Below, one piece after another: positions 14,279 to 20,231 of a DNA stretch of 20,231 nucleotides (positions are counted from its first letter, which is position 1; the number at the start of each line of letters is the position of its first letter). The position numbers and the translations under genes were made by a program. The DNA comes from Flavobacteriales bacterium UBA1112 (GTDB lineage: Bacteria > Bacteroidota > Bacteroidia > Flavobacteriales_D > Sanyastnellaceae), in contig DCBH01000069.1 of NCBI GenBank assembly GCA_002313415.1, forward strand, positions 1 to 20,231, written 5' to 3'. The notes below the pieces were generated by a model. It made no database searches and was not told the DNA's origin. It worked only from the letters and a program-made list of their open reading frames with translations.

Positions 14279-16489
14279 TTAGAAAGGCAATCCCAAACCA
14301 AGGTGCAAGGCCCCTTGCGGAGGGCCTTGCCCAATCCACCTTGACGCTTCCTCTGCCCCCGGGTCATGCAGACGTAGGCCTCCGTCCAAGCGCAACAGGA
14401 AAAAATCGAGGTCAAAACGCAATCCAAGTCCAGTGCTCCATCCAAATCCACCCAAATTCCAAGACCAGGCTGCTTCTTCCAACTTTTCCGAGCTGTGAAG
14501 CCAAACATTTCCCACATCGGAAAAAAATGCGATTTCCAGCAAATCACTTACCGCGTAACGTTCTTCCAACTGAACATCAATGCGAATGTCGCCGACACCC
14601 GCAATGCCCTCAGATTCATTTGTGAATGTGGTATTTCCTGGGCCAAGAGTCCTCAGTCGCCATCCGCGAATTCCATTGGCCCCTCCGCTAAAAAAAGCCT
14701 GCTCTAGTGGAAGAGATGGGGTGTTCTTTCCCGAGTTGGCAAATCCAAGCAGTACATGAGCGGCAGAAGTGAATTTTGACCTTCGAGGCGACAATCGATG
14801 CCCTGAGAACCTCGTAAGAATTCTTTGGTACTGAATGAGAGGAACTCCTGGGGCAACCAGCCATGCTCCTGAAATTTCATCAAACGATTCTGGATTTGCC
14901 CAGCTCTCTGCAATTCTTTGGACCAAGCCTCCGGCCCAACTTCCTTGAAGATTGATTCGACCCCTCCAACGCCCCAAGGACCAGTCACTTTCCCAACCTA
15001 AAGCTGAACCTAAGGTGAGGTGGTTGTTAAATCTAGCTTGAACCAGAGGGTTGTCCTGGTTCAGCAGCCACTGCTCAAATTGTTCATTTCGATTGGTGAG
15101 GTTCACATAGGATACTTCCAAGGGACTCCACCTCCATTTTGCATTGCGTGAGGCGTTTTCTACAAAGCTGTAGTCGTGTTGCACGTGGAATTGAGATCTT
15201 GTGAATTCAGGCCACACCTCACGATCCCAACCGACATCAACTGTGGTCAGTGGTTCATTGGATGGTCGGAACAATGCCAAAGACAGAGGAACAATTCCAA
15301 TTTGTGTTCTCGACCAGTTCAGTGTCCATTCTCCACTGTTCAAAAAATTGGCAGTGTTTAAAGAAGAAAATGGGGCTACAGCGACGTAACCAAATGCCAC
15401 TTGCCATGCGTTTTCAGCACCCCAACCTCGGGGGTTCCTATGTTGCAATGCGGTGGACAATTTTGGGCCATATCTCGCATCGTTTCGGACCAGATCCAAT
15501 TCAACTCCAATGTCATGGGAGGGTTTTTGAATCACATTAAAATCCACATCCATGACGGCGGAAAGGGCCGGAAATTTTGAGGAGTTCTCGGCTGTATCCA
15601 CCCTCAAAGAGTTGCTCACTTGTACCTCCTCCACAGATTTCAGGCGTGACAGTCTGAAATACATCTCCTTCATCAAAGTTGGATTGTAAACGTCACCTTT
15701 TTGAGGTGTGCCGACATGGCTCCAAACTTCAGATTTGATTCCTCCTGCCTCTTGTGCGTCGTTTGGATCGAGACCATTCCAAGTGACCGAACCCAAATGG
15801 ACACGTGGATGCGTTGCTCCTGAAAGGGAATCGCGCGAACTGGAGTTGTTGCTTAAGTTGTTGTTTTGAGGGGCGCAAATCACGCTAAGATTCAGACCGA
15901 CTTGAGGGCTTGATTGCATGGTGTCAACCTGAAATGTCACATGCCCTGAATTGAATGTGGCATATCCATCTTGCTGCAACCCCTTCGCAATTCGATCTCG
16001 TGCTTCTTGCAATGTGTGTTGTGAGAAAGGCATCCCGCTCTGAAGCGCGGCATATCGCAGTACTTTTTCTTTTGAAAGGCCCGAAGCCGTTACATCTGCA
16101 CTGATGGTTCCGAGTTTCCATCGTTCACCGCACTGCATGGCCAACTCTAAGGAAACTCCACCGCGCGTTGGAATCCAGGATGCTTGTACATCGGCGTCGA
16201 GCCATCCGGCAAGATGGAGGCGATTGCTCAGTGCCCGCGCATTCCTAAGGGCTGATTGTTCACTCCAAGATGTCGATTCAGCAGGGGCTTGAATATCCCT
16301 ACCTAGCCATTTTTGCCAGCGGGTTTTTGAAGGTTTTTCCGGAAGCAAGTCCAGCCATTCGTCGCACTCTGCTGAGGTGGGCAGTTCCCCCGGAGAAGGC
16401 ATGGCGACCACAGTGGTTGATTTCCACTGCAGATCCGAATTCAACTCCTGCGACAGAAACACGGAGACGTAACTTGCGTACATGAGCAT
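14279..16489 (-). CDS. Omp85-superfamily outer membrane protein (BamA/TamA-like)
   Basis: A protein of roughly 735 residues from the ATG at 16489. The N-terminal half has POTRA-like repeats (strand-helix-strand segments such as GMPFSQHTLQEARDRIAKGL and GDVYNPTLMKEMYFRLSRL); the C-terminal half is a beta barrel with alternating aromatic strands. The FFSGGANGIRGWRLRTLGPG segment is the Omp85 motif (the variant of the L6 VRGF/IRGY signature), and the chain ends LGLGLPF, with the terminal Phe of outer membrane barrels. It probably inserts or exports proteins at the outer membrane. The start is uncertain: the frame is open to an ATG at 16582 inside the opposing RNA methyltransferase gene, and the short form lacks basic residues before its hydrophobic segment, while the longer form has RISWRR there. 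Confidence 0.85.
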   Translation of the reverse strand: MLMYASYVSVFLSQELNSDLQWKSTTVVAMPSPGELPTSAECDEWLDLLPEKPSKTRWQKWLGRDIQAPAESTSWSEQSALRNARALSNRLHLAGWLDADVQASWIPTRGGVSLELAMQCGERWKLGTISADVTASGLSKEKVLRYAALQSGMPFSQHTLQEARDRIAKGLQQDGYATFNSGHVTFQVDTMQSSPQVGLNLSVICAPQNNNLSNNSSSRDSLSGATHPRVHLGSVTWNGLDPNDAQEAGGIKSEVWSHVGTPQKGDVYNPTLMKEMYFRLSRLKSVEEVQVSNSLRVDTAENSSKFPALSAVMDVDFNVIQKPSHDIGVELDLVRNDARYGPKLSTALQHRNPRGWGAENAWQVAFGYVAVAPFSSLNTANFLNSGEWTLNWSRTQIGIVPLSLALFRPSNEPLTTVDVGWDREVWPEFTRSQFHVQHDYSFVENASRNAKWRWSPLEVSYVNLTNRNEQFEQWLLNQDNPLVQARFNNHLTLGSALGWESDWSLGRWRGRINLQGSWAGGLVQRIAESWANPESFDEISGAWLVAPGVPLIQYQRILTRFSGHRLSPRRSKFTSAAHVLLGFANSGKNTPSLPLEQAFFSGGANGIRGWRLRTLGPGNTTFTNESEGIAGVGDIRIDVQLEERYAVSDLLEIAFFSDVGNVWLHSSEKLEEAAWSWNLGGFGWSTGLGLRFDLDFFLLRLDGGLRLHDPGAEEASRWIGQGPPQGALHLGLGLPF

Positions 16490-17243
16490 GAACAAAGCCC
16501 TCCGCCAGGAAATTCGACAGCTCAAGCATCGCAAAGAGCGTACGAAGCAACGCAAAGTGATGGTGGAGGGGGAGAAATGCATTCGCGAATTGTGTCGCAG
16601 TTCATGGGCTGTAGAGCGAATCTACTATACGAACGACTGGGATGACGCCCCTCTGTGGGACTTGAATGACGAAATGCGTTCATTGCCGCGCATGTTGGTA
16701 GGCACGAAGGATATGGCCCTGATGTCTGCGTTAAAAACGCCACCTGGTCTGCTCGCAATTGCCCCGTGGCCCCTTGAACTTGGGCGTCTGCCCTCAGATG
16801 ATGGCATGTCTCTGTTTTTGGACGATGTGACTGATCCGGGGAATGTTGGAACACTCATTCGTGTGGCGGATTGGTTTGGGCTTTCTGGAGTAATCATGAG
16901 TCCGCGTTGTGCGGATGCCCTCGGGCCAAAAGCCATTCAGAGTGCCATGGGTTCTACATTTCATGTTTCTCTTGCGATGGAGTCTTTTTCGAAAATTCCT
17001 TATTCGCACAAAAGCAACGTGGTTGGCTTGGATATGGGAGGACAAAATTTATTTGGTCCTGGATTGCCAGATGCTCCGTCATTGTTGGTCATAGGCTCAG
17101 AATCGCATGGGCTTTCCCCAGACATCAAAGAGGCGTGCCACTCTATAGCATCTATTCCTGGTGCTGGACGGGCAGAGTCTCTCAACGCCTCAGTGGCAGG
17201 TGCCATTGCTACGTCAGCCTTCCTTCAGCAAAGACTTTCTTAA
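16482..17243 (+). CDS. TrmH/SpoU-family RNA 2'-O-ribose methyltransferase
   Basis: SAM-dependent methyltransferase of the knotted SPOUT class, acting on rRNA or tRNA in the cytosol. The N-terminal part (to about 95) is the substrate-binding domain with VMVEGEKCIREL. The catalytic domain shows motif 1 LDDVTDPGNVGTLIRVADWFG (about 113-133, split here only as a name), motif 2 LVIGSESHGLS and motif 3 IPGAGRAESLNASVAGAIA. Length, 253 residues, is normal. Two in-frame ATGs (16482, 16488) are possible; both lie in the overlap with the start of the Omp85 gene. Its 3' end overlaps the opposing acyltransferase gene by 30 nt (17214-17243). The target nucleotide cannot be told from sequence. Confidence 0.93.
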   Translation: MSMNKALRQEIRQLKHRKERTKQRKVMVEGEKCIRELCRSSWAVERIYYTNDWDDAPLWDLNDEMRSLPRMLVGTKDMALMSALKTPPGLLAIAPWPLELGRLPSDDGMSLFLDDVTDPGNVGTLIRVADWFGLSGVIMSPRCADALGPKAIQSAMGSTFHVSLAMESFSKIPYSHKSNVVGLDMGGQNLFGPGLPDAPSLLVIGSESHGLSPDIKEACHSIASIPGAGRAESLNASVAGAIATSAFLQQRLS

Positions 17244-18362
17244 AGCGAGTGGCGCAGCCAGTACTTCGCACCATTTGTGGGCAACCTGCTCCCTTGACCA
17301 TCCCAATTCGCTGAGCTTTATTTCGATGGTATCCTTTCGGCTCTGCCAAATATCTGTATCGTGAGATTGAGGCTGAGGAAGGTGTGAGAACAAGTCTTTC
17401 GACCAGCCAAGGTGCTCCGCGGCGAGGCGCTGATTTGGCCATGTTTTCATGCCTTCGTGCAAGACTTCGTCCAACTTTTTGGCCATGCTACGTTCTGGCT
17501 TGACTTCCTCTGCATCGACCTGCCATGGCAGGATCTCACCAAATTCGAGATGGACGTTGCCTTTTTGTCCAACAAGGCCTGTCCACATGCTGCGCTCGTC
17601 TTCACCCTGAGCTTTGATGTATGTGCCGAATTTTTCAAAGTGAAGCAGCTCATTGACCTTCATGGCGTCGCACGGATCCCACTCGTAGCTAATGGAAACA
17701 GGAACGACATTGAGAGCATTCCAAACCGTCGAATCGCCGTTGTTGGAAAGTGTTCGCATGAGTGCTGGTGAGGTAGTGTCTTTGCCATCTTTTGCTCGTC
17801 CTTCTCGATGTGCCAGCCATACAGGCGTTCCTCTTTGTGTGACGTGCTGAATGTAGGCTGCTGTTTTGCGACTGTGCTCGTATCGCTCGCGGGCGGTCCC
17901 AGAACGCTCAACAACGAAGCATCGGTTGAGTCGAACCAAATCATTGACCCAGGGACGGGATAGCAAGTTTGAGCCAATTCCGATTTCAGTGGACCCTCTG
18001 CCTTCCTCAATCAATGCCACATTGATGAGGGACGGGTCAAGAACAATGTCTCTGTGATTGCTCAAGAACAACATGCCTTGGTGAAATGAGTTGGGATCAC
18101 CATTCCACGTGACGCCTTCGGTCGTTTTGGCCATCAGGCTTTGAATGAATGGCTTCACTACACGGTCTTGAAATTCATCAACCGATTGTACTTCTCTCCA
18201 TTGATTGGTCAAATCTTTGGCTATGGTCGTTGGAATCATGCCTGCCAGTTCGGCTTCCCAATCACGTGCATGAAGAAGAGTTTTCAACGCTTCCTTTGCT
18301 TCCGCCCCTCCATATGGAGCCATGGCTTTAAACGTTGCGTAGTCTTCCCTGCTGTCTAACAT
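17214..18362 (-). CDS. PlsC-like glycerolipid acyltransferase
   Basis: Probable 1-acyl-sn-glycerol-3-phosphate acyltransferase, making phosphatidic acid at the inner membrane. The 382-residue protein carries the acyltransferase motif I as SNHRDIVLD (about 101-109), motif II-like region around LNRCFVVERSGT, and a motif III-like AHREGRAKDG in place of EGTR. It is longer than the classic 240-residue PlsC, with N- and C-terminal extensions. In motif I, five residues, not four, separate the His from the final Asp (see findings). The ATG at 18362 is preferred over an upstream GTG at 18383, which would intrude on the helicase promoter. It is convergent with, and overlaps, the RNA methyltransferase by 30 nt and is divergent from the helicase gene 34 nt away. 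Confidence 0.82.
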   Translation of the reverse strand: MLDSREDYATFKAMAPYGGAEAKEALKTLLHARDWEAELAGMIPTTIAKDLTNQWREVQSVDEFQDRVVKPFIQSLMAKTTEGVTWNGDPNSFHQGMLFLSNHRDIVLDPSLINVALIEEGRGSTEIGIGSNLLSRPWVNDLVRLNRCFVVERSGTARERYEHSRKTAAYIQHVTQRGTPVWLAHREGRAKDGKDTTSPALMRTLSNNGDSTVWNALNVVPVSISYEWDPCDAMKVNELLHFEKFGTYIKAQGEDERSMWTGLVGQKGNVHLEFGEILPWQVDAEEVKPERSMAKKLDEVLHEGMKTWPNQRLAAEHLGWSKDLFSHLPQPQSHDTDIWQSRKDTIEIKLSELGWSREQVAHKWCEVLAAPLALRKSLLKEG

Positions 18363-18384
18363 GCCGCCAAGATAACTTGCCACC

Positions 18385-18392
18385 TACCTTTG
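18385..18392 (+). promoter_or_regulatory. Helicase -7 box (TACCTTTG) 4 nt before the ATG
   Basis: TACCTTTG is a perfect TAnnTTTG match and ends exactly 4 nt (acca) before the ATG at 18397. No TTG is found at the usual -33 distance. It predicts a leaderless or near-leaderless helicase mRNA. Confidence 0.5.
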
Positions 18393-18396
18393 ACCA

Positions 18397-19695
18397 ATGG
18401 AGTTCGCGGACTTGAAGTTGAAACGTCAGTTTTTGAATGCCGTTTCTGATTTGGGATATGTTTCCCCAACGCCGATTCAAGTCCAAGCCATTCCTCGTGT
18501 TTTGGCAGGTCAAGATGTGATTGGAGTCGCTCAAACGGGAACTGGCAAGACAGGAGCTTACGTCATCCCTCTGCTCCAAAATTTAAAAGGCCGACAAAGT
18601 GGCCATCCGCACGTGGTCATTCTTGTTCCCACCAAAGAATTGGCGCTGCAGGTCAATGAAACAGTGCAGGGGTTTGCATCTCACACGGACATCCGGTCTT
18701 TGGCCTTGGTTGGGGGTGTGGGTCCCAAAACTCAAATCGCGGCACTGGAATCTGGATGTGAAATTGTGGTGGCGACCCCAGGTCGTTTTATGGAGTTGTA
18801 CTTACGAGGGGCTCTGGTTACCAAAAGAATTCGCGCCATGGTATTGGACGAGGCCGATCGAATGATGGATATGGGGTTCATGCACCAATTGCGTGACATC
18901 CTTGAGGTCGTTCCTCGTAAAAGGCAGAACCTTTTGTTCAGTGCGACATTCCCCAAACGCGTAGAGCAATTGGCTGAGGAATTCTTGCTTTGGCCCACCC
19001 GAATTGAGGTTACACCGGAAGGAACGCCGGTTGCCACAGTCAACCAATATGTGGTTCGTGTGCCCAACATTCAGACCAAAATCAACGCTGTCTTGCATTG
19101 GTTGCTAGACTGCCACCCGCATTCCCGTGCTCTGCTTTTTGTTCGCACCAAAGAAGATGCAAAGTCCATTCGACAAGCCTTGGAAGAGGTCATGCCCAAA
19201 GAGGTTGCAGAAATTCACTCCAACAAGGCGCAACACACTAGATTGGCTGCGATGGCTCAATTTCGGACTGGTGAGGTCCGTGTTCTTGTAAGTACGGATG
19301 TCAGTGCGCGTGGCATTGATGTTCCCGAGACTGAATTGGTCATCAATTTTAATGTTCCAAGGATGTCTGACGACTATGTTCATCGGATTGGACGGACGGG
19401 TCGTGCCGATCGCAGTGGAACGGCTTACACGTTGGTTGATCCCACAGATGAGGTTGCCTTGGCGCGCGTGATTGATCGGCTTCCTGCACATGGTTGTCCA
19501 GAGGATATGGAATTGTCCATCGAGGTTGAAAGAGCGGAAACGCCTCCATGGGAGGCCAAAAACATGGCAAGGACAATTGATTTTCAAAAACGCAAGGCTG
19601 ATCCCACATTTAAAGGAGCTTTTCACGCGAAGAAGAAGAAAGTCAAAAACAGCCGGGGTGGTTCAGGAAAAAGGACTCGTGGCAGAAGACATTGA
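18397..19695 (+). CDS. DEAD-box RNA helicase (RhlE/DeaD-like)
   Basis: ATP-dependent RNA helicase that unwinds RNA in ribosome assembly or RNA decay. The 432-residue protein has all motifs: Q motif PTPIQ (about 24-28), Walker A AQTGTGKT (45-52), Ia PTKELALQ (78-85), Ib TPGR (127-130), II DEAD (151-154), III SAT, IV FVRT, V STDVSARGIDVP and VI HRIGRTGRA. After the second RecA domain comes a short lysine/arginine-rich tail (KKKKVKNSRGGSGKRTRGRRH pattern, residues listed here only as a description of composition) that should bind RNA. It lies divergently from the acyltransferase and converges on a small hypothetical gene, overlapping it by 33 nt. Confidence 0.96.
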   Translation: MEFADLKLKRQFLNAVSDLGYVSPTPIQVQAIPRVLAGQDVIGVAQTGTGKTGAYVIPLLQNLKGRQSGHPHVVILVPTKELALQVNETVQGFASHTDIRSLALVGGVGPKTQIAALESGCEIVVATPGRFMELYLRGALVTKRIRAMVLDEADRMMDMGFMHQLRDILEVVPRKRQNLLFSATFPKRVEQLAEEFLLWPTRIEVTPEGTPVATVNQYVVRVPNIQTKINAVLHWLLDCHPHSRALLFVRTKEDAKSIRQALEEVMPKEVAEIHSNKAQHTRLAAMAQFRTGEVRVLVSTDVSARGIDVPETELVINFNVPRMSDDYVHRIGRTGRADRSGTAYTLVDPTDEVALARVIDRLPAHGCPEDMELSIEVERAETPPWEAKNMARTIDFQKRKADPTFKGAFHAKKKKVKNSRGGSGKRTRGRRH

Positions 19696-19971
19696 AGCGA
19701 CAGCCTCTGTCCAAGGGACCACACTTCCTTCGTTCAAAAAATAGCCTTCGTCATAGCACATGACCACCAAGTGACCGTCTTCGGTTGTCGACAAATGAGT
19801 GTGGTAATCGAAGTCAAACCCCCTTCGCACCAACCAACCCGTGGCTTCCTCCCTCGCAACATTTTTGTTTGCCCTCAAGTGGCGAAGCAACGATCGATTT
19901 CTTTCCAAGGTGCGCTTGACCTTCCACGATTTCCTTGACCACGTGGACAACTCCTTTCTTTTTTCTGTCAT
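19663..19971 (-). CDS. Hypothetical protein, 102 residues, basic
   Basis: No family is recognised. The protein is rich in Arg/Lys in its first half (MTEKRKELSTWSRKSWKVK) and in its second half has an ordered-looking stretch with GFDFDYHTHL, GHLVVMCYDEGYFL and VVPWTEA, which reads like real protein, with conserved-looking His, Cys and aromatic positions. The start ATG at 19971 is preferred; the frame is open back to an ATG at 20040 that would add 23 residues. TCTTTTTG on the - strand ends 5 nt before the ATG at 19971, similar to the other start-proximal boxes. Its 3' end overlaps the helicase gene by 33 nt. No function is proposed. Confidence 0.6.
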   Translation of the reverse strand: MTEKRKELSTWSRKSWKVKRTLERNRSLLRHLRANKNVAREEATGWLVRRGFDFDYHTHLSTTEDGHLVVMCYDEGYFLNEGSVVPWTEAVASMSSATSPFS

Positions 19972-20056
19972 GCCCACAAAAAGAGGAAAGTCTTGATTCC
20001 CGGCAACAATTGAATTTGCCGACGTCTGTTGCCTCTGCATCGCCGTCGTTCGCCAC

Positions 20057-20064
20057 TACCTTCG
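20057..20064 (+). promoter_or_regulatory. Candidate -7 box (TACCTTCG) before the hydroxyacyl-CoA dehydrogenase ATG
   Basis: TACCTTCG matches TAnnTTTG at five of six fixed positions and ends exactly 4 nt (gtgt) before the ATG at 20069, as at accD and the helicase gene. Confidence 0.35.
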
Positions 20065-20068
20065 GTGT

Positions 20069-20231
20069 ATGAAAGCTTGGAACAAAGTTGGTGTGGTTGG
20101 TGCAGGTACCATGGGAGGTGGCATTGCTCAAATTGCAGCACAGGCCGGTTGTGATGTCGTTTTGGTCGATTCTTATGAGGACGCCTTGACGCGCAGTCGG
20201 AACGATTTGATGAAGGTGTATGCCCGACTCG
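20069..20231 (+). CDS. 3-hydroxyacyl-CoA (3-hydroxybutyryl-CoA) dehydrogenase, N-terminal part
   Basis: Only the first 54 residues are in the window; the gene runs off the right edge. The visible part is the start of a Rossmann fold: VGVVGAGTMGGGIAQIAAQA, the NAD-binding GxGxMG loop typical of 3-hydroxyacyl-CoA dehydrogenases, then the second strand CDVVLVDSYEDAL, whose Asp binds the NAD ribose. The family oxidises (S)-3-hydroxyacyl-CoA to 3-oxoacyl-CoA. Whether it is the short monofunctional enzyme or an FadB-like fusion cannot be decided, but the Rossmann domain at the very N-terminus favours the short form. Confidence 0.85.
   Translation, partial: MKAWNKVGVVGAGTMGGGIAQIAAQAGCDVVLVDSYEDALTRSRNDLMKVYARL

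Noticed and set aside
16490..16582. Taking the Omp85 start at the ATG at 16582 as certain
   Set aside because: The added residues are Cys/Arg/Ser-rich and look like the antisense of the methyltransferase gene; the basic RISWRR stretch keeps it possible, so it is listed as a finding and not used for the coordinates.
1..20231. tRNA, rRNA, insertion sequence, prophage, toxin-antitoxin or defence genes
   Set aside because: Almost every base is covered by recognisable genes; the gaps are under 180 bases and show no cloverleaf, transposase, terminal repeats or array.

Overview
The window looks like a chromosomal core segment of a member of the Bacteroidota, probably a free-living aquatic lineage with a compact genome and roughly half G+C. 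The evidence is a 289-residue RpoD of the short Bacteroidota type, the rpsO-pnp-rpoD gene order, -7 boxes of the type TAnnTTTG instead of -10/-35 boxes, the lack of clear Shine-Dalgarno sequences, a SiaB/SiaC pair, and several proteins typical of the phylum (long ABCG-like transporter, beta-helix lipoprotein, Bacteroidota-type HMG-CoA lyase). Gene identities rest on motif reading only; no search was run.

Layout. 1-606 (+): C-terminal end of a probable ComEC/Rec2 protein cut by the window edge. 581-835 (-): small conserved-looking hypothetical. 931-1809 (+): HMG-CoA lyase. 1989-3532 (-): SAM methyltransferase followed by a ZIP metal transporter, a two-gene unit. 3601-4517 (+): SiaB kinase and SiaC phosphoprotein, overlapping ATGA. 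4486-9053 (-): beta-helix lipoprotein followed by a 986-residue ABC transporter. 9083-9706 (+): AlkA-like DNA glycosylase. 9708-16489 (-): a long run read in the order Omp85/BamA-like protein, accD, rpsO, pnp, rpoD. 16482-17243 (+): TrmH/SpoU RNA methyltransferase. 17214-18362 (-): PlsC-like acyltransferase. 18397-19695 (+): DEAD-box RNA helicase. 19663-19971 (-): small hypothetical. 20069-20231 (+): start of a 3-hydroxyacyl-CoA dehydrogenase.

Function. Most genes are housekeeping: transcription (rpoD), translation and RNA turnover (rpsO, pnp, helicase, RNA methyltransferase), lipid synthesis (accD, acyltransferase), envelope (Omp85, lipoprotein, ABC transporter), DNA repair/uptake (glycosylase, ComEC) and acyl-CoA metabolism (HMG-CoA lyase, hydroxyacyl-CoA dehydrogenase). 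The SiaB/SiaC pair is the main signalling element.

The most notable signals concern genome organisation. Four convergent gene pairs overlap by a similar 26-33 nt and a fifth is 1 nt apart. At five genes a TAnnTTTG-like box ends exactly 4 nt before the chosen ATG, which would give leaderless mRNAs. The Omp85 and RNA methyltransferase genes start inside each other. I see no mobile element, CRISPR array, tRNA, rRNA or phage gene, and no gene-free stretch longer than about 180 bases. I found no clear candidate for an undescribed multi-gene system.
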